44,568 nt of DNA from JAFANK01 sp036741695 (GCA_036741695.1 DAINRU010000018.1:1-44568), one strand, 5' to 3'; numbered from the stretch's first letter, positions 24,546 to 32,965 are shown. The notes: generated by a model from the letters alone, not told the origin. Made by a program: numbers and translations.

Positions 24546-25361
24546 ATGCACGCAAGCCCGCGCTTCGTCAGCGAACGCATCGATCCTGAACCCGGCACGT
24601 TCGACCCCGCGGCCATGGCGCGTGGCGAGCCCGGCGTGCCGGCCTCGTTCCAGTGGCGAGGTCAGCGATACCGGGTGGCGCGCACGATCGCGACGCGACG
24701 CCAAACAGGCGAGGACCGCGGCGACACTTACCTACGCCGGCACTACTACGACATCGAGACGAGCGACGCGCTGCGCATGACGCTCTATTTCGAGCGCAAT
24801 CCGAGCGACCGCAGCAAGGCCAAGGGCTGGTGGCTGTACACCCTGACGCTGCCCGATCCGGTCATCGAAACGGAGCGGCTGGCGCTGCGGCGCTGGACGT
24901 ATGCCGATCGCGACGCGTTCGCCCGCATGGTCGCAGACCCAGACGTCATGGCGCATCTGCACGACTTCGAGCCGATGTCAGACGCAGAGGCGGATGTCGC
25001 GCTGTCCAGCACCATCAAGCGCTACGAACGGGGATACGGCGACTGGGCGATCGTCGATCCGAAGACCGGCGACATCCTGGGAGAGAGCGGCCTCACACTG
25101 CTCGATGACGACGAGGTCGAGATCGGCTGGATGCTCCTGCCGCCCTATTGGGGTCAGGGATATGCGTCAGAACTCGCAAGCGCCGTGAAGCGCCATGCCT
25201 TTGAAAGCCTGCGCATGCCCCGGTTGGTCGCGTTCGTGAGGCCGGATAACGACCGCTCCAGCCGTGTCGCCCTCAAGATCGGCATGCGGCTCGTGGATCG
25301 TTTTGTCAACTATGACGGTGACGAGATGCTCAAGTACGAAATCGTCAACCCGGAGCTGTAA
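24546..25361 (+). CDS. DUF6504 - GNAT acetyltransferase fusion protein
   Basis: This is a 271-residue two-domain protein. The N-terminal about 105 residues match the DUF6504 type (PASFQWRGQRYRV near 32-44, then YYDIET and WWLYT). Residues about 107-271 are a RimJ/RimL-type GNAT N-acetyltransferase: TERLALRRWTYADRDAF, then WMLLPPYWGQGYASE as the acetyl-CoA-binding motif A. RimJ/RimL-like enzymes acetylate protein N-termini or small amines, but the substrate is unknown here. It is the last gene of the plus-strand run and converges on the oxidoreductase gene across eight bases. Confidence 0.78.
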   Translation: MHASPRFVSERIDPEPGTFDPAAMARGEPGVPASFQWRGQRYRVARTIATRRQTGEDRGDTYLRRHYYDIETSDALRMTLYFERNPSDRSKAKGWWLYTLTLPDPVIETERLALRRWTYADRDAFARMVADPDVMAHLHDFEPMSDAEADVALSSTIKRYERGYGDWAIVDPKTGDILGESGLTLLDDDEVEIGWMLLPPYWGQGYASELASAVKRHAFESLRMPRLVAFVRPDNDRSSRVALKIGMRLVDRFVNYDGDEMLKYEIVNPEL

Positions 25362-25369
25362 CCGGACCC

Positions 25370-26368
25370 CTAGGTCATCGTGAGCACGACCTTGCCGAAG
25401 TTGCGGTTCTCCGCGAGGTAGGCATAAGCGCTTGCCGCCTGCTCGAGCGCAAACGTGCAGTCGATGACCGGCCGGACGTCGCCTGCAACGAGCTTGGGTA
25501 TCACATCGCGCTCGAAGGCGCGGGTGGCGGCCGCTTTTTCGAGCAAGGTACGCGTTCGCAGCATAGTGCCGATGAGCCGCAGCCGCTTGGACATCAGCAC
25601 GGGCAACGGCAGCGTCGCGGTCGCGCCGCCCATTGTCGCGATGATCACGAGCCGGCCGAGCACGGCGATGGCGTTGAGGTTACGCTCGAAATACGCGCCG
25701 CCCACCGGGTCGAGGATGATGTCGACCCCCTCGCCACCGGTCAATCTGAGGATCTGCTCATCGAACGCATCGGGCGCGCACGCGAAAAGATGGCCCAGGC
25801 GAAACGCGGGGTCGGTGCTCAAACGCATGGCGGCATCGATCTTGCTCTGGCTGCGGGCGGTGCCAAACGTCTCGCAGTCCCATGCGCTGGCGAGCTGGAG
25901 TGCCGCCACCCCGACGCCCGACCCGATCGCGTGGATGAGAACGCGCTCGCCCGCCTCCATGTTCGCTTGGGTGACCAGAGCGTCGTGGGCGGTGATGAAC
26001 GCCTCGGGGATGGCTGCCGCTTCGACGTCGCTCAGCCGGCTTGGCACCGCCATGAGCAGTTCCTCGGGGCTCACGATGAACTGCGCATGCGCTCCTCCGC
26101 CGCACAGACCGAAGACCCGCTTGCCGCGGACGGCTCGCGAGCATTCAGGTCCCACTTCCTCGATCGTGCCGGCGAATTCCAGCCCCGGTATGTCTGGCGG
26201 TGCATCGCTCGGCACCTGATAGTGTCCTCCCAGCTGCAATAGGTCAGCACGATTGAGTCCAGATGCGGCGATGCGCACGAGCGCCTGTCGCGGGCCGGGC
26301 GTGGGTGTGGGCGCAGTGGTGACGTCTAGACGCGGCGGGTCGCCTGAGATGATGCGCAATACCTTCAT
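25370..26368 (-). CDS. PIG3-like NAD(P)H quinone oxidoreductase (MDR superfamily)
   Basis: This 332-residue medium-chain dehydrogenase/reductase belongs to the zinc-free quinone oxidoreductase/TP53I3 (PIG3) group. The substrate domain has ASGLNRADLLQLGGHY and PGLEFAGTIEEVG. The Rossmann domain has HAIGSGVGVAALQLA, slightly divergent from the common AAAGGVG motif. DIILDPVGG and the C-terminal FGKVVLT are also present. Catalytic-zinc cysteines are absent. It is divergent from the decarboxylase gene; the 138-base spacer holds repeat cluster B. Confidence 0.9.
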   Translation of the reverse strand: MKVLRIISGDPPRLDVTTAPTPTPGPRQALVRIAASGLNRADLLQLGGHYQVPSDAPPDIPGLEFAGTIEEVGPECSRAVRGKRVFGLCGGGAHAQFIVSPEELLMAVPSRLSDVEAAAIPEAFITAHDALVTQANMEAGERVLIHAIGSGVGVAALQLASAWDCETFGTARSQSKIDAAMRLSTDPAFRLGHLFACAPDAFDEQILRLTGGEGVDIILDPVGGAYFERNLNAIAVLGRLVIIATMGGATATLPLPVLMSKRLRLIGTMLRTRTLLEKAAATRAFERDVIPKLVAGDVRPVIDCTFALEQAASAYAYLAENRNFGKVVLTMT

Positions 26369-26425
26369 GTCGTCTGGCGGTTTCCGCGCTCTGGCCTGCG
26401 CGTCCGCTTGACTAGTGCCCGAAAG

Positions 26426-26485
26426 GTCCGCTGGTACGCGTTTGACAAACGGACCTCAAGGTCCGTTGCTTCAAGGTCCGTCGCA
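26426..26485. repeat. CGGACCT hairpin repeat cluster B
   Basis: AACGGACCTCAAGGTCCGTT (26448-26467) is a perfect palindrome with 9-bp arms. It is preceded by AAGGTCCG (26423-26430) and followed by TTGCTTCAAGGTCCG (26466-26480), the reverse complement (one T shorter) of the CGGACCTTTGAAGCAA unit in cluster A. The cluster therefore lies in opposite orientation to that near 4631. It sits in the divergent spacer between the oxidoreductase and the decarboxylase, which supports placing the decarboxylase start downstream at 26507. Confidence 0.75.
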
Positions 26486-26506
26486 ACGCACCAGATCGAG
26501 GAAGCA

Positions 26507-28024
26507 TTGCCTGCGTTAGACCAGACCAAGACGCCGTATTTCGACGCCCTCATGGAGTACATCCACGCGGGCACCGTCTCATTCCACACCCCCGGACACA
26601 AGCACGGCGTTGGGATGCACGAGCGCTTGCGGCGTTTCATCGGCGACAATGTCCTCAAGATGGATCTGACCCAGGTTCGCGGGCTCGACGACCTCAATGC
26701 GCCGCACGGCCCGATCCAAGAGGCGCACGAGCTCGCTGCTGCCGCCTACGGAGCCGATTTCTCCTATTTCCTCATCAACGGCTCGACCGTCGGCAATCAG
26801 GCCATGTTCATGAGCACGCTGCGGCCCGGCGACAGCATCCTCATGCCGCGCAACAGCCACAAATCGGCGTTGAGCGCGCTGATCATGAGCGGCGCAACAC
26901 CCGTCTACATGCGCCCCGAAGTGGACGCGAGCCTCCATATCGACCATTGCGTCACTGCGCAGACCGTGAGCCAGGCACTCGATGCAAATCCGCACGTCCG
27001 GGCTGTCTTCATCACAAGCCCGACCTATTACGGCGCAACGGCAGATCTCATCGAAATCGAACGGATCGTTCACGGCCGGGGCAAGCTCTTGCTCGTGGAC
27101 GAGGCATGGGGACCGCATCTGCACTTCCACCCGGAGCTGCCAGCCTCGGCCACAAGTGCGGGGGCGGATATGTGCGTCAACTCCACCCACAAGCTGATCG
27201 CCGGGATGAGCCAGGCGGCGATGCTGCACGCGCAGGGCTCCCGGATCGATCTGGGCGGGCTGCGGAGCACCCTGCGGCTGCTGCAGAGCACGAGCCCGCT
27301 GCTCGTCTTGCTCGCCTCGCTCGACGTCGCGCGCATGCAGATGGCGACGCAAGGCAGGGACCTCCTTTCGCACACACTCGAGCTCGCCCGCGAGACGCGA
27401 GTGCGGCTGCGCGCCATCGAGGGCATCTCGTGCATTGGACCGGAGCAGGTAGGCCGACCGGGCATCGCCGGCTATGACGAGACACGCCTGGTCATAACGG
27501 TGGCAGAGCTTGGCTACACGGGCTATGAGGCGAGCGAGATCCTGCGCACGCGTCACGACGTGCAGATCGAGCTGGCTGATTTGCGCAATATCGTCGCTTT
27601 GGTGACGATCGGCGACCGTCGCGCAGACCTCGAACAGCTGGTGAACGCGGTCGCCGCGCTCGCCACGGCGAGCCACAGCCACGAGCGCGGCGCTGCCCGC
27701 GTCCGGCGGCAGCAACGTCAGCCGAGCGACGGACTCGACAAGATTCCCGAGCAAGTCGTGACACCGCGGGAGGCCTTCCTCGCCGATCACGTCGAAATTG
27801 CATTCAGCGACAGCGCAGGGCATGTGTGCGCAGAGGTGGTGACGCCATATCCGCCGGGGATTCCAGTTCTATGCCCGGGGGAACGTATAACGCAAGAGAC
27901 GATCGACTATCTGCGGCTCGAAATAGACGCCGGCGTGCACATCCAAGGCCCCGCCGACGAGAAGCTGCGAATGATTCGCGTGCTCGCGGCCGGGGAGCGA
28001 CCCGACCGATCCAAGCGTCCATGA
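26507..28024 (+). CDS. speA: Orn/Lys/Arg decarboxylase family protein (SpeA-like)
   Basis: This 505-residue PLP-dependent fold-type I decarboxylase resembles the Bacillus YaaO/SpeA arginine decarboxylase, which makes agmatine for polyamines. The N-terminal SFHTPGHKHG, VDEAWGPHLHF and the PLP lysine K229 in STHKLIAGMSQ are visible. The C-terminal PYPPGIPVLCPGE is the family signature. I chose TTG at 26507 because GAGGA lies four bases before it and the frame upstream consists of the repeat cluster. An alternative TTG at 26408 would translate the repeats. Substrate (Arg versus Lys or Orn) is not certain. It is followed by R3H ATPase, tmk and holB, as in the Bacillus yaaO-tmk-holB region. Confidence 0.87.
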   Translation: MPALDQTKTPYFDALMEYIHAGTVSFHTPGHKHGVGMHERLRRFIGDNVLKMDLTQVRGLDDLNAPHGPIQEAHELAAAAYGADFSYFLINGSTVGNQAMFMSTLRPGDSILMPRNSHKSALSALIMSGATPVYMRPEVDASLHIDHCVTAQTVSQALDANPHVRAVFITSPTYYGATADLIEIERIVHGRGKLLLVDEAWGPHLHFHPELPASATSAGADMCVNSTHKLIAGMSQAAMLHAQGSRIDLGGLRSTLRLLQSTSPLLVLLASLDVARMQMATQGRDLLSHTLELARETRVRLRAIEGISCIGPEQVGRPGIAGYDETRLVITVAELGYTGYEASEILRTRHDVQIELADLRNIVALVTIGDRRADLEQLVNAVAALATASHSHERGAARVRRQQRQPSDGLDKIPEQVVTPREAFLADHVEIAFSDSAGHVCAEVVTPYPPGIPVLCPGERITQETIDYLRLEIDAGVHIQGPADEKLRMIRVLAAGERPDRSKRP

Positions 28025-28036
28025 GGTGACGATTTT

Positions 28037-29626
28037 TTGAAAGAGGACCTTGCCCACAGTCCATCAAGCGACTGGGAACTCGCCGCCCTCCTCGACATCT
28101 TCCCCCCGAACATCCGTCAAGCCCTGATCCGACTTCCCCATCTGGATCAACTCATAGAGGTGATCTTGGATCTCGGACGGTTGCCAGAGGCGCGCTACCC
28201 GCACGACTACTGCAATCTCTCGGATCAGCCCGTCACATCCGACGACATTGCGGCTGTGACGAGCCGCGTCGGCGAGTTCGGTAAAGACAACCGCGCCGGC
28301 ATCGAGCAGACGCTGCACCGCATCTCCTGCCTGCGCAACCGCAGCGGCAAGATCATCGGGCTGACCTGCCGGGTTGGACGCGCCGTCTATGGCACGATCG
28401 ACATCATCCTCGACGTCGTGCGCTCGGGCAAATCGCTGCTCTTGCTCGGCAAGCCGGGCGTGGGCAAGACCACCATGCTGCGCGAGGTGGCCCGGGTGCT
28501 CTCCGGCGACTTGCGCAAACGCGTCGTCGTGGTGGACACGAGCAACGAGATCGCAGGCGACGGCGACGTGCCGCACGCCGGCATCGGCCACGCGCGGCGC
28601 ATGCAGGTCGACGTGCCCCAGAACCAGCACGCGGTCATGATCGAGGCGGTCGAGAACCACATGCCTGAAGTCGTGGTGATCGATGAGATCGGCACGGAAG
28701 CCGAAGCCCTCGCGGCGCGCACCATCGCCGAGCGCGGCGTGCAGCTCATCGGCACGGCGCACGGCATCGATCTCGAGAACATCCTCATGAACCCGACGCT
28801 GTGCGATCTCGTGGGCGGCATTGGAGCTGTGACGCTCTCGGATGAGGAAGCCCGCCGGCGCGGCACGCGCAAGACCGTGCTCGAGCGCAAAGCGTCCCCG
28901 ACCTTCGACGTCGTGATCGAGATCCAGGACCGCAACCGCCTCGCCATCCATTCGCCGATCGCCGAGGTCGTCGACGCCATGCTGCGCGGCCAGGAGCCAC
29001 GGCCTGAAGTACGGGTCCGCAATGCCGAGGGCGGGGTCGAGGTGTTGCAAGAAGCCGAAAAGCAGACGGTGCAGACGCGCTACACAGCGCCGTCGCGCCG
29101 CCCGTTCTACGAGAGCGCGGAATCCGCGTTCGCCGAGGCCGACGTGGATGAGGAAGCGGCGGGCGACATCGTGCGCATCTTCCCCTATGGCGTCAGCCGC
29201 GCGAAGATCGAACGCGCCATCGCCAATCTGCGAGTGCCGGCGGCAGTGGCCCGCAAGTGGGATGACGCGGACGTCGTGCTCACCCTCAAGGCGCTCGAGC
29301 GCCGCGACAACGGCAAACTGCGCGACATCGCCGGGCAGAACGTGCCTATCTATGCCATCAAGACGAACACGACCGCGCAGATCCAGAACTGCCTCAAGGA
29401 TCTGTACGACCTGCCCTCGCTGAACGACGAAGAAGTGGCGCTGCGTGAGGCCGAGGAGGCCACCTACCAGGTCATGCTGCATCACAAGCCGGTCGAGCTC
29501 TCCCCGCAATCGTCGTACATCCGCCGCCTGCAGCACCAGCTCGTTGAGAAATACAATCTGCAGTCGCGTTCCACCGGCATCGAACCAAACCGTCGCGTGC
29601 GCGTCTTCAAGGAGGCCGCTCGATAA
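28037..29626 (+). CDS. AAA ATPase with R3H domain (Ycf45-like)
   Basis: This 529-residue protein has a SpoIIIAA/Ycf45-type RecA-like ATPase: Walker A GKPGVGKT (138-145), Walker B VVVIDEIGTEAEA, and the sensor region LIGTAHG. A second alpha/beta segment lies at about 375-455. A C-terminal R3H single-strand nucleic-acid-binding domain (about 462-525) contains SPQSSYIRRLQHQLVEKY. The family is common in cyanobacteria, plastids and Deinococcus-like bacteria, and its role is unknown. TTG at 28037 is supported by GAGGTGA (28023-28029), which overlaps the decarboxylase stop, at seven-base spacing. Its 3' end carries the ribosome binding site of tmk. Confidence 0.9.
   Translation: MKEDLAHSPSSDWELAALLDIFPPNIRQALIRLPHLDQLIEVILDLGRLPEARYPHDYCNLSDQPVTSDDIAAVTSRVGEFGKDNRAGIEQTLHRISCLRNRSGKIIGLTCRVGRAVYGTIDIILDVVRSGKSLLLLGKPGVGKTTMLREVARVLSGDLRKRVVVVDTSNEIAGDGDVPHAGIGHARRMQVDVPQNQHAVMIEAVENHMPEVVVIDEIGTEAEALAARTIAERGVQLIGTAHGIDLENILMNPTLCDLVGGIGAVTLSDEEARRRGTRKTVLERKASPTFDVVIEIQDRNRLAIHSPIAEVVDAMLRGQEPRPEVRVRNAEGGVEVLQEAEKQTVQTRYTAPSRRPFYESAESAFAEADVDEEAAGDIVRIFPYGVSRAKIERAIANLRVPAAVARKWDDADVVLTLKALERRDNGKLRDIAGQNVPIYAIKTNTTAQIQNCLKDLYDLPSLNDEEVALREAEEATYQVMLHHKPVELSPQSSYIRRLQHQLVEKYNLQSRSTGIEPNRRVRVFKEAAR
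29609..29625 (+). promoter_or_regulatory. Perfect Shine-Dalgarno placed on an AUA codon (tmk start)
   Basis: AAGGAGG (29609-29615) is followed by exactly seven bases and then ATA (29623-29625). That ATA is fused with the TAA stop of the upstream gene (29624-29626) as ATAA. Elsewhere in the window coupled genes use ATGA or GTGA junctions, so ATAA looks like an ATGA junction with a single G-to-A change. Confidence 0.7.
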
Positions 29627-30243
29627 AGGGCGGGCTGTTCGTCACCTTCGAGGGGATTGAAGGCGCAGGCAAATCAACGCAGATCCGGCTGCTCCACGAG
29701 GCGCTCTCCGACACGACCATCCCCTTCGTCTTCACCCGCGAGCCGGGCGGCACGCCGCTCGGCGAGAAGATCCGCGAGCTGCTCATCGATCCGCTCGGCC
29801 AGATGTCGGGCGAGACTGAGAGCCTGCTGCTCAGCGCGTCGCGCGCCGAACTCGTCGATAAGGTCATCGAGCCAGCGTTGCGCGAAGACCGGCTCGTGGT
29901 ATGCGATCGCTTTTGGGATGCGACTATCGCCTATCAAGGATACGGTCGCGGACTTCCCATAGAATCCCTCATGTCCATCACCACGTACGCCGCGCGCAGG
30001 CTCGAGCCGGATCTGACCTTCTTGCTCGACATCCCGATCGAGGTCTCCCGGTTGCGGCTGCGCGGACGTAGCGCAGATCGACTCGAGGGTGAAGCTGCGG
30101 CGTTCCACGAGCGCGTCGCGCAAGGTTACCGCCGTTTGGCCGCAGCGCAACCCGAGCGGTTCGTCGTGCTCGACGGGACCAAACCCGAGGCTGAGCTTGC
30201 CGTGCGGATCCGCACAGACGTGCTGTCGCGCTGGCATGGCTAG
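29623..30243 (+). CDS. tmk: Thymidylate kinase, apparent AUA start
   Basis: Tmk (206 residues from the proposed start) phosphorylates dTMP to dTDP. The P-loop EGIEGAGKST (10-19), FTREPGGTP, the DR motif in CDRFWDATIAYQGYG and a LID-type SADRLEGE segment are all visible. No ATG, GTG or TTG exists in frame between the upstream in-frame stop (29545) and the P-loop; the next ATG (29803) would remove the active site. AUA at 29623 is preceded by a perfect AAGGAGG at seven bases and gives KGGLFVTFEG, matching the usual N-terminus. CTG at 29635 is the alternative. The 3' end overlaps holB by eight bases. Confidence 0.9.
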   Translation: MKGGLFVTFEGIEGAGKSTQIRLLHEALSDTTIPFVFTREPGGTPLGEKIRELLIDPLGQMSGETESLLLSASRAELVDKVIEPALREDRLVVCDRFWDATIAYQGYGRGLPIESLMSITTYAARRLEPDLTFLLDIPIEVSRLRLRGRSADRLEGEAAAFHERVAQGYRRLAAAQPERFVVLDGTKPEAELAVRIRTDVLSRWHG

Positions 30244-31324
30244 AACAAAAGAGCCGGCGGTTATCGAACCCCCGCGGCCGCAACCGCCGCCGCCGTTCGT
30301 CGGCCAGCACGACGTGCTCGAGTATTTCCGGCGCGTCGGCCCCGATGCTCTTGCACAGGCCTACTTGCTCCACGGACCGCGGGGAGTGGGGAAGCGTACG
30401 TTCGCGACGATTCTTGCCATGACGTTGCACTGCGAGCGGCCGACCAGTTTCCCCACCGGGTATTGTGGGACGTGCGGCCCGTGCCGCCGCGCCATCGCGG
30501 GCTCATCGGGCGATACGATCGTCATCAGCGACGAGTTCATCCGCGAAGCCGATCGACTCGCCGGTAAGAGCGTGGAGCGCAAGACTGACGTCATGGGGAT
30601 CGAGACGTCACGTCGTATCATCCAGCTCATGCAGATGCATAGCTACGAGGGCGGCAGGCTGATCTGCATCGTGCCCGATTTCGACTTCGTCACGAACGAC
30701 ACTGTGTACAACGCGCTGCTCAAGGAGCTCGAAGAGCCCAATATTGGACGGCTCTTCCTGCTGACCGCCGAACGTCCCGATCGGGTCTTGCCCACCATCA
30801 GGTCGCGAACGACGAGCCTGCGCTTTGGCGCGTTGTCGGAGGACGAGATCGCGACGCAGCTGCAGTCGCACTACCACGTGCCGAAGGAACGCGCCCGTCT
30901 GCTCGGGCGCCGCGCACAGGGCAGCCTCGGTGACGCGCTACGCGAGCTCGAGGAGGAGGGTGGTGACCTGCGCGCCGCGTCGCGGGCCTGGGCGCTCGCC
31001 TGTCTTCGCGAACCGCGGCGCATTCCGCAGACGCCCCAGCTCTCCAAAGAGAGCCCGCGTGAGGACATCGTCGAGATCCTGCACGGGGCGCGCCTGGCGG
31101 TTCGCGACGCGTTGACGGTCGCGCTCGGGAGCGGCGATCAGGTTCTCGACCGAGAGCCGGTGGATCAATACACAAAGACCGTCGCGGCATTGGGCACGGA
31201 TGCCGCAGCGCGGTTGATCGTCGCGCTCACATCCGTGAACGAGGCAGCGCGCATCGCCGACGAGACGAACATCCCGCCTGCCAACGTGCTCGGCTGGCTC
31301 CAGGTCCAACTGCGCTCGGCGTAG
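30236..31324 (+). CDS. holB: DNA polymerase III subunit delta prime
   Basis: This 362-residue AAA+ clamp-loader subunit completes the loader with DnaX and HolA. The P-loop-like GPRGVGKR (47-54) has Arg where ATP-binding loaders have Thr/Ser, consistent with the ATPase-dead delta prime. Zinc-type cysteines are C66, C77, C80 and C83. NALLKELEEPN and the Arg-finger region IRSRTTSLRF are present, with SRT in place of SRC. ATG at 30236 overlaps the tmk stop. A Pro-rich segment occupies residues 11-20. The tmk-holB pair is conserved in Firmicutes. Confidence 0.9.
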   Translation: MARTKEPAVIEPPRPQPPPPFVGQHDVLEYFRRVGPDALAQAYLLHGPRGVGKRTFATILAMTLHCERPTSFPTGYCGTCGPCRRAIAGSSGDTIVISDEFIREADRLAGKSVERKTDVMGIETSRRIIQLMQMHSYEGGRLICIVPDFDFVTNDTVYNALLKELEEPNIGRLFLLTAERPDRVLPTIRSRTTSLRFGALSEDEIATQLQSHYHVPKERARLLGRRAQGSLGDALRELEEEGGDLRAASRAWALACLREPRRIPQTPQLSKESPREDIVEILHGARLAVRDALTVALGSGDQVLDREPVDQYTKTVAALGTDAAARLIVALTSVNEAARIADETNIPPANVLGWLQVQLRSA

Positions 31325-31368
31325 GGCGGATCAGAAACTGACAGACTGAGCTCGTTCGATGTATCGGC

Positions 31369-31686
31369 CTACGGTTGTAAGTTGAGGAACCAGTAGGCGA
31401 CGATGCCGCCACAAATCCCGAGGACCACTCCCAGCAGAATCGCGCCGAAGATCGTCCCCATGGAATGCGGGCCGACGGAATCCGGGCGGTCGCGCCGCGC
31501 TTCGGCAAACCCGACGATCGCGATGATGGCGGCGCTGGCGAACACAAGACCAAAATCCACAAAATCGACGCGGTCGTTTGCGCGCAGCGCCAGTGCGGTG
31601 TACGTCAGCGATTCACCGATGAGGAAGAACCCAACCGTCAGCAGCAGACGAGGAACGTACCCTCCGCCGTAGACATCCCGACTCAT
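31369..31686 (-). CDS. Small membrane protein, probably four transmembrane helices
   Basis: This 105-residue hydrophobic protein has helices at about 12-28, 36-58 and 76-98, and possibly a split fourth. Short Arg/Asp-rich loops separate them. ATG at 31686 overlaps the TGA of the MTA phosphorylase gene (ATGA), which decides the start over longer alternatives. I recognise no family. Its coupling to nucleoside salvage raises the possibility of a transport or membrane-associated role, but nothing in the sequence shows one. Confidence 0.65.
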   Translation of the reverse strand: MSRDVYGGGYVPRLLLTVGFFLIGESLTYTALALRANDRVDFVDFGLVFASAAIIAIVGFAEARRDRPDSVGPHSMGTIFGAILLGVVLGICGGIVAYWFLNLQP

Positions 31687-32483
31687 AGGCGCGCTCCTTG
31701 CAGCGCGGACCCACACGCGCACTCACGCTTTGTGGGCATCCGCTCGATCATCGTGTGGATGACCTGCTTCACGCGAGCGTTGTTGGCTTGGAACACCGCC
31801 AAGACGCCCTCGTGGGTGACCGGCTCAATGCCCGCCTGGCCCTCAAGGCCGACGTCATAATCGGTGATGAGCGAGATGTTGACGTAGCAGATCTCAAGCT
31901 CGCGCGCGAGGTAGGCTTCCGGGTACTGCGTCATGTTGATGACTTCCCAGCTGTGGGATGAGTACCAGCGGCTCTCGGCGAGCGTCGAAAAGCGCGGACC
32001 CTGGATCGTCACGACCGTGCCGCGCTCGTGGCAGGTGATGCCTGCGTCCGTGATGACCTTGATGGCGAGCGGACGCAACTGCGGGCAATACGGGTATGCG
32101 AACGACACATGCGTGGTCACCGGTCCGTCGTAGAACGTGTCTTTGCGCGCGTTGGTGCGATCGACGAGCTGATCGCAGACGACGAAGTGCCCGGGCTTGA
32201 CTTCGGCCTTGAGCGAGCCGGCCGCGCAGGGGCCGATGATGCGCTGCACGCCGAGCTCCTTCATCGCCCACAGGTTGGCGCGATAGTTGATAATGTGCGG
32301 CGGCAACGCGTGGGTACGACCGTGGCGTGGCAAGAAGGCGACGCGCCGCCCGGCGATCTCGCCGATCGCTAACTCGTCGCTCGGTGGACCGTACGGCGTC
32401 TCCACCTTGACGTCGCGCTGGTTTTCGAGCAACGAATACAGACCGGAGCCTCCGAAGACGCCGATCTCGGCGCGTTCTTTCAT
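31683..32483 (-). CDS. mtnP: S-methyl-5'-thioadenosine phosphorylase
   Basis: This 266-residue purine nucleoside phosphorylase-type enzyme cleaves MTA, the by-product of polyamine synthesis, to adenine and methylthioribose 1-phosphate. GVFGGSGLY (8-16), RHGRTHALPPH, INMTQYPE and ITDYDVGLEG are visible; the Asp in the last motif favours MTA over 6-oxopurines. A C-terminal CxC pair (C255, C257) recalls the redox motif of thermophilic MTAPs. The gene follows the DUF151 gene by five bases and overlaps the small membrane gene. It fits functionally with the SpeA-like decarboxylase. Confidence 0.92.
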   Translation of the reverse strand: MKERAEIGVFGGSGLYSLLENQRDVKVETPYGPPSDELAIGEIAGRRVAFLPRHGRTHALPPHIINYRANLWAMKELGVQRIIGPCAAGSLKAEVKPGHFVVCDQLVDRTNARKDTFYDGPVTTHVSFAYPYCPQLRPLAIKVITDAGITCHERGTVVTIQGPRFSTLAESRWYSSHSWEVINMTQYPEAYLARELEICYVNISLITDYDVGLEGQAGIEPVTHEGVLAVFQANNARVKQVIHTMIERMPTKRECACGSALQGARL

Positions 32484-32488
32484 CCCCT

Positions 32489-32965
32489 CTAGCTTTCTTT
32501 GAAATCGCTGGGTTTGAGGTTTTCGATGTACTTGCGGAAGCGCTGCATCTCTTCTTCTTCGGTCTTCTTGTCGTAGACCGATTCTTCCAGCGCGATCTTG
32601 TCGGTCACGAAGATCGGTGCGTTGGCGCGCAGCGCCAGCGCGATGCAGTCGCTCGGGCGGGCATCGATCTCCTGATCTTCACCGCCGGCCTCAACCACGA
32701 GCTTGGCGTAGAACGTGCTGTCCTTGATGTCGTGGATGATGATCTTCGTCAGCTTGGCGTTGAGATTGTCGAGGATGGATTTCATGAGGTCGTGAGAGAG
32801 CGGGCGTGGCACGCTCTGCGCTTCCAGCGCGAGCATGATCGCGGTCGCTTCGAACGGCCCGATGAGGATGGGCAAGTAGCGCTTTCCTTCGAGATCTTTG
32901 AGGATCACGACAGGGTCATGGGTCAGCAGGTCGATGCCGAGCTTGTCCACTTTCATCTGCCGCAT
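32489..32965 (-). CDS. DUF151 bifunctional nuclease-family protein
   Basis: This 158-residue protein has the BFN/DUF151 domain across about 5-130 (VVILKDLEGKRYLPILIGPFEA near 18-40, then DARPSDCIALALRANAPIFV). Plant members have RNase/DNase activity; bacterial function is not established. The C-terminal tail is acidic (EEEEM). ATG at 32965 has AGGCGG six bases upstream. It is the first gene of the minus-strand mtnP unit and is divergent from the MscS gene. Confidence 0.9.
   Translation of the reverse strand: MRQMKVDKLGIDLLTHDPVVILKDLEGKRYLPILIGPFEATAIMLALEAQSVPRPLSHDLMKSILDNLNAKLTKIIIHDIKDSTFYAKLVVEAGGEDQEIDARPSDCIALALRANAPIFVTDKIALEESVYDKKTEEEEMQRFRKYIENLKPSDFKES

Noticed and set aside
26408..26506. 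TTG at 26408 as start of the decarboxylase
   Set aside because: It would translate the repeat cluster into an N-terminus the family lacks. TTG at 26507 has a Shine-Dalgarno and the normal length.
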